64,000 bases of DNA, taken from positions 121,242-185,241 of the forward strand of contig NZ_UFQC01000013.1 in the NCBI RefSeq assembly GCF_900496975.1, written 5' to 3'. The notes below the pieces were generated by a model. That model saw only the letters and a list, made by a program, of their open reading frames with translations, did not search any database and was not told the origin of the DNA. The position numbers were made by a program, and so were the translations under genes. Positions 36,473-46,846 of the stretch are shown one piece after another (position 1 is the stretch's first letter; the number at the start of each line of letters is the position of its first letter). The DNA comes from Achromobacter veterisilvae. GTDB lineage: Bacteria; Pseudomonadota; Gammaproteobacteria; Burkholderiales; Burkholderiaceae_B.

Positions 36473-36634
36473 TGGCTCGCTTGAGACACCCGGCGCTCTC
36501 ACATCAGCAGAGAGCGCCGGACGGGCGGCACAAGAACCCTCCCCCCCAACAACAATCAATCCAAGTTCGTCCCCATTTAAAACCCAAACCGATCTAGATA
36601 CTTTCCCCATTTGCAACCCTCCCCTGTCAGGTAT

Positions 36635-36665
36635 ATATTTCAAGCCTAAACTATCAAGGTTTAAA
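36635..36665. promoter_or_regulatory. Shared catabolic operator motif, copy 2
   Basis: ATATTTCAAGCCTAAACTAT (36635-36654) matches 23809-23828 at 17 of 20. Here it is part of an inverted repeat: TTTCAAGCCT (36638-36647) and AAGGTTTAAA (36656-36665), pairing at 8 of 10 positions over an 8-nt spacer. It is about 65 bases before the aminobenzoyl-CoA operon. Likely operator of the MarR protein encoded at 22366-22860. Confidence 0.6.
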
Positions 36666-36729
36666 TCTCTGCGGCCCCCAGCTCCCGGAACATCGAGCGG
36701 TTGTCGCGTACCACGGAGCGTATACGGCA

Positions 36730-39081
36730 ATGAAAATAGCCTGCATCGGCGGCGGCCCCGCCGGCCTGTATTTCGGTCTGCTCATGAAACTGCAGAACCC
36801 TGGCAACGAAGTCACCGTGATCGAGCGCAACCGCCCGTACGACACCTTCGGCTGGGGCGTGGTGTTCTCCGACGCCACCATGCAGAACCTGCGCGACGCC
36901 GATCCCGTTTCCGCCCAGACCATCGGCGACGCCTTCAACCACTGGGACGACATCGACATCCACTTCAAGGGCCGCAGCATGCGCAGCAGCGGCCATGGCT
37001 TCATCGGCATCGGCCGCAAGAAGCTCCTGAACATCCTGCAGGCGCGCTGCGAGGAAGTGGGCGTCAAACTGGTGTTCGAGAACTTCGTCCAGGACGACCA
37101 GGCCATCGCCCGCGAATACGACGCCGACCTGGTCATCGCTTCGGACGGCATCAACAGCCAGATCCGCACCCGCTACGCCGACACCTTCCATCCCGACATC
37201 GACCAGCGCCGCTGCCGCTTCGTCTGGCTGGGCACCAAGAAAGTGTTCGACGCCTTCACCTTCGCCTTCGTCCAGACCGAACACGGCTGGTTCCAGGCGC
37301 ATGCCTATCGCTACGAAAACGGCATGTCCACGTTCATCGTGGAAACGCCCGAGGAAACCTGGCAGGCCGCCGGCATCGAACAGATGAGCCAGGAGGAGGG
37401 CATCGCCTACTGCGAAAAACTGTTCGCGCCGTGGCTCGACGGCAATGCGTTGATCAGCAACGCGTCGCACCTGCGCGGCTCGGCCATCTGGATCCGCTTC
37501 CCGCGCGTCATCTGCAACACCTGGGTCCACTGGAACACGCTGGAAACCGCGCGCGGCCAGCGCCGCGTGCCGGTCGTGCTGATGGGCGACGCCGCCCACA
37601 CCGCCCACTTCTCCATCGGCTCCGGCACCAAGCTGGCCCTGGAGGACGCGATCGAGCTGGCGCGCTGCCTGAGCGGCGCGGAAGGCAGCGTGGAGCACGG
37701 CCTCAAGCACTACGAGGAAGTGCGCAGCGTGGAAGTGCTGAAGATCCAGAACGCCGCCCGCAACTCCACCGAATGGTTCGAGAACGTGGCGCGCTACGCC
37801 GACCTGGAGCCCGAGCAGTTCGCCTATTCGCTCCTGACCCGCTCGCAGCGCATCTCGCACGAGAACCTGCGGCTGCGCGACCCCGCCTGGCTGGAAGGCT
37901 TCGAGCGCTGGATCGCCGAGCACGCGGGCGCCGCCCCGGCGCCGGGCGAGCGTCCGGCGCTGCCCATGCTGACGCCCTACACGGTGCGCGGCGTGCGGCT
38001 GAAGAACCGCATCCTGGTGTCGCCGATGGCCATGTATTCCTGCGCCGACGGCGTGCCGGGCGACTTCCACCTGGTGCACCTGGGCGCCCGCGCCATGGGC
38101 GGCGCCGGCCTGGTCATGGTGGAAATGACCTGCGTGTCGCCGGACGGCCGCATCACCCCGGGCTGCCCCGGCATGTGGAACGACGAGCAACGCCAGGCCT
38201 TCACCCGCATCGTCGATTTCGTGCACGGCAACAGCGACGCCCGCATCGGCATACAGTTGGGCCACGCCGGCCGCAAGGGCTCCACGCAACTGGGCTGGCA
38301 GAAGATCGACCATCCGCTGGCCGAAGGCAACTGGCCGCTGGTCTCGGCGTCCGCCCTGCCGTACATCGAGGGCGTGTCGCAGACGCCGCGCGCCATGACG
38401 CGCGCCGACATGGACGAGGTGCGCGACAACTTCGTCGCCGCGGCGCGCCGTGTCGGGCAGGCCGGTTTCGACTGGCTGGAGCTGCACTGCGCCCACGGCT
38501 ACCTGCTGTCCAGCTTCATTTCGCCCCTGACCAACCACCGTACCGACGAATACGGCGGCAGCCTGGAAAACCGCCTGCGCTTCCCGCTGGAGGTATTCCG
38601 CGCCGTGCGCGCCGTGTGGCCCGAGAACAAGCCCATGTCGGTGCGGATCTCCGCCAGCGACTGGGTCGAAGGCGGCATCACGGCCGACGACGCGGTGGAA
38701 ATCGCGCGCCATTTCAAGGCGGCCGGCGCCGACATGATCGACTGCTCGTCCGGCCAGGTCAGCAAGGAAGAAAAGCCGGTCTACGGCCGCATGTTCCAGA
38801 CCCCGTTCGCGGACCGCGTGCGCAACGAGGCCGGCATCCCCACCATCGCGGTGGGCGCCATCTTCGAGGCCGACCACGCCAACGGCATCATCGCCTCGGG
38901 CCGCGCGGACCTCTGCGCCCTGGCGCGTCCCCATTTGGCCGACGCCTCCTGGACGCTACGCGAAGCGGCGCGGGTGGGCTACCGTGACGTAACGTGGCCG
39001 AGCCAGTACTTCGCCGGCAAGCGCCAACTGGAAACCAACTTCGAACGCGCCGCCGCCATGGCGCAACTGGACATCAAATGA
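36730..39081 (+). CDS. 2-aminobenzoyl-CoA / salicylyl-CoA monooxygenase-reductase fusion
   Basis: 783 residues, two enzymes in one chain. N-terminal flavoprotein monooxygenase (about 1-390): FAD motif [10 protein letters not shown] at 7-16 and [17 protein letters not shown]-terminal old-yellow-enzyme-like FMN domain (about 410-780): [36 protein letters not shown] and SNRADL-like barrel end. The family hydroxylates and then reduces an aromatic acyl-CoA, so that the ring enters beta-oxidation without classical ring cleavage. The salicylyl-CoA enzyme is the close alternative; the adjacent ligase and CoA genes favour anthranilate. First gene of the operon; its stop overlaps the next start (ATGA). 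Confidence 0.88.
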   Translation: MKIACIGGGPAGLYFGLLMKLQNPGNEVTVIERNRPYDTFGWGVVFSDATMQNLRDADPVSAQTIGDAFNHWDDIDIHFKGRSMRSSGHGFIGIGRKKLLNILQARCEEVGVKLVFENFVQDDQAIAREYDADLVIASDGINSQIRTRYADTFHPDIDQRRCRFVWLGTKKVFDAFTFAFVQTEHGWFQAHAYRYENGMSTFIVETPEETWQAAGIEQMSQEEGIAYCEKLFAPWLDGNALISNASHLRGSAIWIRFPRVICNTWVHWNTLETARGQRRVPVVLMGDAAHTAHFSIGSGTKLALEDAIELARCLSGAEGSVEHGLKHYEEVRSVEVLKIQNAARNSTEWFENVARYADLEPEQFAYSLLTRSQRISHENLRLRDPAWLEGFERWIAEHAGAAPAPGERPALPMLTPYTVRGVRLKNRILVSPMAMYSCADGVPGDFHLVHLGARAMGGAGLVMVEMTCVSPDGRITPGCPGMWNDEQRQAFTRIVDFVHGNSDARIGIQLGHAGRKGSTQLGWQKIDHPLAEGNWPLVSASALPYIEGVSQTPRAMTRADMDEVRDNFVAAARRVGQAGFDWLELHCAHGYLLSSFISPLTNHRTDEYGGSLENRLRFPLEVFRAVRAVWPENKPMSVRISASDWVEGGITADDAVEIARHFKAAGADMIDCSSGQVSKEEKPVYGRMFQTPFADRVRNEAGIPTIAVGAIFEADHANGIIASGRADLCALARPHLADASWTLREAARVGYRDVTWPSQYFAGKRQLETNFERAAAMAQLDIK

Positions 39082-39869
39082 ACGCAACCCCGCTCCCCCT
39101 GGCCGGGCGCCACGCCCTGGTGACGGGCGGCGCCCGCGGCATCGGGCTGGCCTGCGCCCGGGCGCTGTTGCAGCGCGGCGCCCGCGTCACGCTGCTGGGC
39201 CGCGACGGCGCGGCCCTGGATGCCGCGGCCGACAGCCTGGCTCGCCTGGGCCAGGTGCAGGCCGTCAGCGCCGACATCGCGGACGAGGCCTCGGTGCGGG
39301 CCGCCTTCGCTCAGGCCGAAGCGGAGTTCGGGCCGGTGCTGGTGCTGGTGAACAATGCCGGCCAGGCGGTCAGCGAACGCTTCGACCGCACGGACTCCGC
39401 CTTGTGGAACTCCATGATCGCAGTCAACCTGACCGGCACGTTCCACTGCATCCAGGCGGCCTTGCCCGGCATGCTGAAGGAAAAATGGGGGCGAGTCATC
39501 AACGTGGCCAGCACCGCCGGCCTGGTCGGCTACGGCTACGTCAGCGCCTATTGCGCGGCCAAGCACGGCGTGGTCGGGTTGACCCGGTCGCTGGCGCTGG
39601 AGACCGCGCAGAAGGGCGTGACGGTCAATGCCGTCTGCCCCGGCTACACCGAAACCGACATCGTGCGCGGCGCGGTCTCGAACATCGTCGACAAGACCGG
39701 CATGACCGCGGAAGCCGCCCGCGCCAAGCTGGCCGAACGCAACCCGCAAGGCCGCCTGGTGCAGCCCGAGGAAGTGGCCGAGACGGTCGCCTGGCTGGCG
39801 CTGCCGGCCTCGGCCTCGGTCAACGGCCAGGCCATCGCCGTCGACGGCGGCGAAGTGATGACCGGCTGA
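39078..39869 (+). CDS. SDR family 3-hydroxyacyl-CoA dehydrogenase
   Basis: 263 residues. TGGARGIG cofactor motif near residue 20, NNAG (VNNAGQAV), catalytic Tyr-xxx-Lys in SAYCAAKHG, and C-terminal [15 protein letters not shown]. The start at 39078 overlaps the previous stop. Between the ring-reducing fusion enzyme and enoyl-CoA hydratase/acyl-CoA dehydrogenase genes, its likely role is oxidation or reduction of a cyclic hydroxyacyl-CoA intermediate. Exact step is inferred. Confidence 0.88.
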   Translation: MNATPLPLAGRHALVTGGARGIGLACARALLQRGARVTLLGRDGAALDAAADSLARLGQVQAVSADIADEASVRAAFAQAEAEFGPVLVLVNNAGQAVSERFDRTDSALWNSMIAVNLTGTFHCIQAALPGMLKEKWGRVINVASTAGLVGYGYVSAYCAAKHGVVGLTRSLALETAQKGVTVNAVCPGYTETDIVRGAVSNIVDKTGMTAEAARAKLAERNPQGRLVQPEEVAETVAWLALPASASVNGQAIAVDGGEVMTG

Positions 39870-39913
39870 GGCCGGCGCTCCACCCACCCTGAAGATCCAC
39901 GAATGGAGACACC

Positions 39914-40771
39914 ATGAGCACCCAGCCCGAAGAGCACACCATGAAGCACCACAAGCGTCCGTTCGCCGGCTACCAGGCGAAGACGTTCCTGTGGCAGGTG
40001 TCGGCCGACGGCAAGATCGGCACGGTCACGCTGAATCGTCCGGAACGCAAGAACCCGCTGACGTTCGACTCCTACGCCGAGCTGCGCGACCTGTTCCGTT
40101 CGCTGGTGTACGCCACCGACATCAAGGTCGTGGTGGTGACGGGCGCGGGCGGCAATTTCTGCTCCGGCGGCGACGTGCACGAAATCATCGGCCCCCTGAC
40201 CAGGATGTCCATGCCCGAACTGCTGGACTTCACGCGCATGACGGGCGACCTGGTCAAGGCCATGCGCGCCTGCCCGCAGCCCATCGTGGCCGCGGTCGAC
40301 GGCGTCTGCGCCGGCGCCGGCGCCATGGTCGCGCTGGCCTCGGACCTGCGCCTGGGCACGCCGGCGGCGCGCACCGCCTTCCTGTTCACGCGGGTGGGTC
40401 TGGCCGGCGCCGACATGGGCGCCTGCACGCTGCTGCCGCGCATGATCGGGCAGGGCCGCGCATCCGAATTGCTGTACACGGGCCGCGCCATGACGGCGGA
40501 AGAGGGCGCCGACTGGGGCTTCTTCAACGCCCTGCACGAGTCCGAGGCGCTGGCCGACGCCGCCAACAAGCTGGCCGCGCAGTTGGCCGCGGGCCCGACC
40601 TTCGCCCATGGCGTCACGAAGAAACTGCTGCACCAGGAATGGAACATGGGCGTGGACGAGGCCATCGAAGCCGAAGCCGAGGCCCAGGCCATCTGCATGC
40701 AGACGCGCGATTTCCATCGCGCCTACGAAGCCTTCGTGGCCAAACAGAAGCCGGTCTTCGAGGGGAACTGA
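39914..40771 (+). CDS. Enoyl-CoA hydratase/isomerase family protein
   Basis: 285 residues of the crotonase fold. Oxyanion-hole segments [15 protein letters not shown] and [19 protein letters not shown] are visible, and [18 protein letters not shown] carries the usual second catalytic region, here with Ala-Asp in place of one of the common glutamates. It should hydrate or cleave a ring-derived enoyl-CoA in the pathway. It lies 44 bases after the SDR and two bases before the acyl-CoA dehydrogenase. Start could also be the ATG 27 bases downstream (MKHHKRPF). Confidence 0.87.
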   Translation: MSTQPEEHTMKHHKRPFAGYQAKTFLWQVSADGKIGTVTLNRPERKNPLTFDSYAELRDLFRSLVYATDIKVVVVTGAGGNFCSGGDVHEIIGPLTRMSMPELLDFTRMTGDLVKAMRACPQPIVAAVDGVCAGAGAMVALASDLRLGTPAARTAFLFTRVGLAGADMGACTLLPRMIGQGRASELLYTGRAMTAEEGADWGFFNALHESEALADAANKLAAQLAAGPTFAHGVTKKLLHQEWNMGVDEAIEAEAEAQAICMQTRDFHRAYEAFVAKQKPVFEGN

Positions 40772-40773
40772 CG

Positions 40774-41943
<1,170 letters not shown>

Positions 41944-42003
41944 GGCAGCCACCGAGCGCCGCGCCCAGGCCAGCAACAACACCGCATAGCCAAGGGGAAT
42001 TCC

Positions 42004-43644
42004 ATGGAAGCATCCGCCCACATCGACACTTTCGCCCGGGACAATCTGCCCCCGGGCGAACAATGGCCAGAGTTCCTGCTCGACGGCCCCGACGTGGCCT
42101 ATCCCAAGCGCTTCAATTGCGCCGTAGAACTGGTGGACGCCATGGTCGAGCGCGGCCATGGCGACCGCCCCGCGCTGCGCTGGCGCCAGGACGGCAAGCC
42201 CGCCGCGATGACCTACCGCGAGCTGGCCGCGCTGAGCAACCGCATCGCCCACGTGCTGACCGAGGACATGGGCCTCGTGCCCGGCAACCGCCTGCTGCTG
42301 CGCGGGCCGAACAATCCCATGATGGCCGCGTCCTGGCTGGCCGCGGTCAAGGCGGGCCTGGTCACCGTGCCCACGATGCCGCTGCTGCGGGCCAAGGAAC
42401 TCAAGCAGATCATCGACAAGGCGCAGGTCCAGGCGGTGCTGTGCGACATCCGCCTGCGGGAAGAGGCGGATTTCTGCGTGCAGCCCGGCCACGAACACCA
42501 TTGCCCCGCGCTGTCTAAGGTCATGTATTTCAACGACGCGGCGCCCGAGGCGCTGGACGCGCTGGCCGCGGCCAAGCCCGACGCCTTTGACGCCTGCGAC
42601 ACGGCCGCCGACGACGTCTGCCTGATCGCCTTCACCAGCGGCACCACGGGCGCGCCCAAGGGCTGCATGCATTTCCACCGCGACGTGCTGGCGATGTGCG
42701 ACCTGTTCCCCAAGCACGTCATCCAGCCCGGGCCGGACGATATCTTCTGCGGCACGCCGCCGCTGGCCTTCACTTTCGGCCTGGGCGGCCTGCTGTGCTT
42801 TCCGCTGCGGGTGGGCGCCAGCACGGTGCTGGCCGAAAAGCTGTCGCCGGAAAGCCTGCTGGAACTGATCCAGGATTTCCGCGCCACCATCGTTTTCACG
42901 GCGCCGACCTTCTACCGGCAGATGGCCGCCCTGGTCGGCAAGTTCGATATTTCCTCGCTGAAAAAGAGCGTGTCCGCCGGCGAGGCCTTGCCCGACGCCA
43001 CGCGCCAGCTCTGGAAGCAGGCCTCCGGTATCGAGATGATCGACGGCATCGGCGGCACGGAAATGATCCACGTATTCGTGTCCAGCCCGCCCGAATCGGT
43101 GCGCCGCGGCGCGATCGGCCGCGTGGTGCCGGGCTACATCGCCCGGATCGTGGACGACGAGATGAAGCCGGTGCCCAACGGCACGGTGGGCCGGCTGGCC
43201 ATCAAGGGCCCCACCGGCTGCCGCTACCTGGCCGACGAGCGCCAGCGCCGCTTCGTGCAGGACGGCTGGAATCTCCCCGGAGACACCTTCCTGCAGGATG
43301 ACGACGGCTATCTGTTCTATCAGGCGCGCAACGACGACATGATCGTTTCCTCGGGCTACAACATTGCAGGCCCGGAAGTCGAGGACGCCTTGCTGCGCCA
43401 CGAAGCCGTGGCCGAATGCGGCGTGGTCGGCGCGCCCGACGACGAGCGCGGCCAGGTGGTGAAGGCCTTCGTGGTGCTCAAGCCGGGCTACGAGGCCGGC
43501 AGCGAACTGGCCGCCGCCCTGCAGCAGTTCGTCAAGGCCAGCATCGCGCCCTACAAGTACCCTCGCGCCATCGAGTTCGTGGAGGCGCTGCCGCGCACCG
43601 AAACCGGCAAGCTGCAGCGCTTCGCGCTGCGCAAGATGGCATGA
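42004..43644 (+). CDS. 2-aminobenzoate-CoA ligase-like AMP-forming ligase
   Basis: 546 residues of the benzoate-CoA ligase class. ATP motif FTSGTTGAPKGCMHFH (about 211-226), the A5 region IDGIGGTEMIHVFVSS, ARNDDMIVSSGYNIAGPEVE and the C-terminal catalytic Lys in RTETGKLQRFALRK. It turns an aromatic acid into its CoA thioester and so starts the pathway carried out by the upstream genes. Substrate 2-aminobenzoate is favoured by the neighbouring monooxygenase-reductase; benzoate or salicylate are alternatives. Confidence 0.88.
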   Translation: MEASAHIDTFARDNLPPGEQWPEFLLDGPDVAYPKRFNCAVELVDAMVERGHGDRPALRWRQDGKPAAMTYRELAALSNRIAHVLTEDMGLVPGNRLLLRGPNNPMMAASWLAAVKAGLVTVPTMPLLRAKELKQIIDKAQVQAVLCDIRLREEADFCVQPGHEHHCPALSKVMYFNDAAPEALDALAAAKPDAFDACDTAADDVCLIAFTSGTTGAPKGCMHFHRDVLAMCDLFPKHVIQPGPDDIFCGTPPLAFTFGLGGLLCFPLRVGASTVLAEKLSPESLLELIQDFRATIVFTAPTFYRQMAALVGKFDISSLKKSVSAGEALPDATRQLWKQASGIEMIDGIGGTEMIHVFVSSPPESVRRGAIGRVVPGYIARIVDDEMKPVPNGTVGRLAIKGPTGCRYLADERQRRFVQDGWNLPGDTFLQDDDGYLFYQARNDDMIVSSGYNIAGPEVEDALLRHEAVAECGVVGAPDDERGQVVKAFVVLKPGYEAGSELAAALQQFVKASIAPYKYPRAIEFVEALPRTETGKLQRFALRKMA

Positions 43645-43664
43645 ACAGGCAATAAGGAATCCCC

Positions 43665-44090
43665 ATGGCAGCTCCCTTCATCAGCCAGGTCGAAGTCCGT
43701 TTCCGCCATTGCGACCCGGCGGGCATCGTCTTCTATCCCCGCTACTTCGAGATGATCAACGACTTCGTCGAGGAGTGGTTCGACAAGGGCATGGGGCTGC
43801 CGTTCCACGCATTGCACGTGGAGCGGCATATCGGTACGCCGACGGCGTCGGTGCAGTGCGATTTCAGCGCGCCCAGCCGCTGGCACGAACGCTTGCGCCA
43901 GGTGCTGGAGGTGCAGCGCATCGGCGGCGCGTCGTTCAAGGTGCTGGTGAAGTTCGAAGGGCCGGACGGGCAGTTGCGCCTGTCGGCGACGCTGACGATC
44001 GTGACGGTGGATTTGCGGACGATGAAGTCCATGCCGCTGCCTGCGGATCTGCGGGAACGCATGCAGGCTTATTTGGTTCCCGCGGCCTGA
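43665..44090 (+). CDS. 4HBT/YbgC-type acyl-CoA thioesterase
   Basis: 141-residue hotdog-fold thioesterase. VRFRHCDPAGIVFYPRYFEM carries the catalytic Asp17 and the DxxGIVFYxxY motif of 4-hydroxybenzoyl-CoA thioesterases. It may release CoA from dead-end or overflow aromatic thioesters. It lies 20 bases after the ligase gene and 50 bases before the Rid gene. Confidence 0.9.
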   Translation: MAAPFISQVEVRFRHCDPAGIVFYPRYFEMINDFVEEWFDKGMGLPFHALHVERHIGTPTASVQCDFSAPSRWHERLRQVLEVQRIGGASFKVLVKFEGPDGQLRLSATLTIVTVDLRTMKSMPLPADLRERMQAYLVPAA

Positions 44091-44140
44091 GCGGCGGGGA
44101 TCGCCCTGTAGTTTGTTTTTCTTGAAAATAGGATGACGTT

Positions 44141-44548
44141 ATGAAGATTCTGCAACCGCCGGATTGGATGGCGCCTCGGGGCTATTCGAATGGCGTGCTC
44201 ACCGAGATGGAGGTGGGCAGCAAGCTCGTTTTCGTGGGCGGGCAGGTGGGGTGGAATGGCCAGCAGGAGTTCGAGACGGACGACCTGGCCGAGCAGGTGC
44301 GCCAGACGCTGGCGAATATCGTTGCGATTCTGGCGGAAGGGGGAGCCAGGCCAGAACATATCGTCCGGATGACCTGGTATGTGACCGACAAGGCAGAATA
44401 CGTGGCGGCGTACCCCGCCATCGGCAAGCACTACCGCGAGTACATCGGCCGGCATTTCCCCGCGATGACGGCGGTGGAAGTGGCGGATCTGGTCGAGGAC
44501 CGGGCCAAGGTGGAGATTGAAGTCACGGCGGTGGTGCCGGCGCGGTGA
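44141..44548 (+). CDS. Rid (YjgF/YER057c) family protein without the canonical Arg
   Basis: 135 residues. The Rid core is visible (VGGQVGWNGQ, TLANIVAILAEGGARPEHIV, AYPAIGKHYREYIG). The C-terminal FPAMTAVEVADL has Met109 where imine-hydrolysing RidA proteins have Arg. It therefore belongs to one of the Rid subfamilies whose reaction is not the classical 2-aminoacrylate deamination. The 2-aminobenzoyl-CoA pathway yields amino-substituted alicyclic intermediates, so enamine or imine handling is still an attractive role. It is the last gene before a 2.3-kb repeat region. Confidence 0.85.
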   Translation: MKILQPPDWMAPRGYSNGVLTEMEVGSKLVFVGGQVGWNGQQEFETDDLAEQVRQTLANIVAILAEGGARPEHIVRMTWYVTDKAEYVAAYPAIGKHYREYIGRHFPAMTAVEVADLVEDRAKVEIEVTAVVPAR

Positions 44549-44607
44549 TCGCGGCTTCTTGCGTTGCAAGGATGGCCATTTTGTACCTGCGTCGGGTTTC
44601 TTGAGAC

Positions 44608-44771
44608 GCCCGTCGCGCCGGGGGCCTGGGGCGCGCGGGTCAACGATTGCGGTCCGGAGCCTTCGCTCCGGCCTGCCCCCTTGTCATCCTCGTCCTCGCC
44701 TTCGGCGACTCCTTCGGATTCCCTCGGGCTTATCGACTCCCCGCGCACCCCAGGCCCTCGACGCGACGGGC
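44608..44771. repeat. 164-bp element with 32-bp terminal inverted repeats (copy 2)
   Basis: Arms 44608-44639 and 44740-44771 are reverse complements at 29 of 32 positions. Same length as copy 1 (35371-35534) and nearly the same interior, including the CCGGAGC-CTTC-GCTCCGG hairpin. It starts 59 bases after the Rid gene. Confidence 0.8.
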
Positions 44772-45115
44772 TCTTTCAGTTGCAATCTGACGTTCGCTGG
44801 GACGGGCGGTGTGCTTAGGGTTCTTGCCGCGGGTGGGGAGGTGGTGGAAGATCTTGCGATGCCCGCCCCATGCCGGCCGCGCGGGCGGCCTCGTGGGGCT
44901 TACGCGGCGTCTTGCGGTTGATGATGACGCTGCGCGCTGTTGGGGGGAGATATGCCAGGTGTCAGACACCCATACGAGATAACGGCACGGCTTGAAGAGG
45001 TGTTGCCGGGTGTCTGACACCAACCGCGAGAAGACGCTCTTGCCACGATTGGTGTCAGACACCCGGATGCATTGCTTCAAGCCCGCAACGCCTTGCTGTA
45101 CGGGTGTCTGACTCC
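44772..45115. repeat. Connector repeat (copy 2) plus one palindrome module
   Basis: 44772-44957 repeats the 186-bp connector. Palindromes follow at 44958, 45009 and 45051. A fourth begins at 45103 but reads GGTGTC-T-GACTCC: its right end is replaced by sequence from the interior of the 164-bp element. Confidence 0.85.
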
Positions 45116-45351
45116 CTCGGGCTTATCGACTCCCCGCGCACCCCAGGCCCCCGACGCAACGGGCTCGGGTGCTTGAAACTTGACGTCAGCGGGGGCAGGC
45201 GGTGTGCTTAGGGTTCTCGCCGCGGGTGGGGAGGAGGTGGGAAGATCTTGCGTTGCCCGCCCCATGCCGGCCGCGCGGGCGGCCTCGTGGGGCTTACGCG
45301 GCGTCTTGCGGTTGATGATGACGCTGCGCGCTGTTGGGGGGAGATATGCCA
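45116..45351. repeat. Truncated 164-bp element (right part) plus connector (copy 3)
   Basis: The segment begins inside the 164-bp element (CCTCGGGCTTATCGACTCC), keeps only the right inverted arm, then continues with a third connector copy up to the first 216-bp unit. It is the mirror case of the left-part copies in block 3. Confidence 0.8.
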
Positions 45352-46812
45352 GGTGTCAGACACCCATACGAGATAACGGCACGGCTTGAAGAGGTGTTGC
45401 CGGGTGTCTGACACCAACCGCGAGAAGACGCTCTTGCCACGATTGGTGTCAGACACCCGGATGCATTGCTTCAAGCCCGCAACGCCTTGCTGTACGGGTG
45501 TCTGACACCTGCGGCGGGGGAGACTCCTGCGGCATCCGGCGATGACGCGGCGCGCTGTCCTATGCCAGGTGTCAGACACCCATACGAGATGACGGTACGA
45601 CTTGAAGAGGTGTTGCCGGGTGTCTGACACCAACCGCGAGAAGACGCTCTTGCCACGATTGGTGTCAGACACCCGGATGCATTGCTTCAAGCCCGCAACG
45701 CCTTGCTGTACGGGTGTCTGACACCTGCGGCGGGGGAGACTCCTGCGGCATCCGGCGATGACGCGGCGCGCTGTCCTATGCCAGGTGTCAGACACCCATA
45801 CGAGATGACGGTACGACTTGAAGAGGTGTTGCCGGGTGTCTGACACCAACCGCGAGAAGACGCTCTTGCCACGATTGGTGTCAGACACCCGGATGCATTG
45901 CTTCAAGCCCGCAACGCCTTGCCGTACGGGTGTCTGACACCTGCGGCCGGGGAGACTCCCGCGGCATCCGGCGATGACGCTGCGCGCTGTTCCATGCCAG
46001 GTGTCAGACACCCATACGAGATAAAGGCACGGCTTGAAGAGGTGTTGCCGGGTGTCTGACACCAACCGCGAGAAGACGCTCTCGCCACGATGGGTGTCAG
46101 ACACCCCGATGCATTGCTTCAGGCCCGCAACGCCTTGCCGTACGGGTGTCTGACACCTGCGGCCGGGGAGACTCCCGCGGCATCCGGCGATGACGCTGCG
46201 CGCTGTTCCATGCCAGGTGTCAGACACCCATACGAGATAAAGGCACGGCTTGAAGAGGTGTTGCCGGGTGTCTGACACCAACCGCGAGAAGACGCTCTCG
46301 CCACGATGGGTGTCAGACACCCCGATGCATTGCTTCAGGCCCGCAACGCCTTGCCGTACGGGTGTCTGACACCTGCGGCCGGGGAGACTCCCGCGGCATC
46401 CGGCGATGACGCTGCGCGCTGTCCCATGCCAGGTGTCAGACACCCATACGAGATGACGGCACGGCTTGAAGAGGTGTTGCCGGGTGTCTGACACCAACCG
46501 CGAGAAGACGCTCTTGCCGCGATTGGTGTCAGACACCCCGATGCATTGCTTCAAGCCTGCAACGCCTTGCCGTACGGGTGTCTGACACCTGCGGCCGGGG
46601 AGACTCCTGCGGCATCCGGCGATGACGCGGCGCGCTGTCCTATGCCAGGTGTCAGACACCCATATGAGATAACGGCACGGCTTGAAGAGGTGTTGCCGGG
46701 TGTCTGACACCAACCGCAAGAAGACGCTCTCGCCGCGATGGGTGTCAGACACCCGGATGCATTGCTTCAAGCCCGCAACGCCTTGCCGTACGGGTGTCTG
46801 ACACCTGCGGCC
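45352..46812. repeat. Seven-unit 216-bp tandem array with 28 palindromes
   Basis: Units begin at 45352, 45568, 45784, 46000, 46216, 46432 and 46648, exactly 216 bp apart; the last is cut after about 165 bp. Within each, palindromes start at +0, +51, +93 and +145. Spacers repeat in the order CCATACGAGAT...GTTGCCGG, AACCGCGAGAAGACG...GATT, CGGATGCATTGCTTCAAGCC...GTACG, TGCGG...CTATGCCA. Units differ by a few substitutions that group neighbours, as expected from recent duplication. 216 is a multiple of three, so reading frames stay open through it, but nothing suggests translation. Confidence 0.96.
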
Positions 46813-46846
46813 GGGAAGACCCCCGTGGCATCCCGACACCCGCCAT

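Noticed and set aside
45352..46812. CRISPR array
   Set aside because: The repeated 13-mer is too short, spacing is uneven (51, 42, 52, 71) and the spacers are themselves repeated, so they are not acquired sequences. No cas genes are near.
45208..46839. A 543-codon open frame on the minus strand with repeated VSDT and 72-residue periods
   Set aside because: It runs through the tandem array only because 216 is a multiple of three. Other frames are open too, the frame has no ribosome site at a fixed start, and its content is just the translated palindromes.
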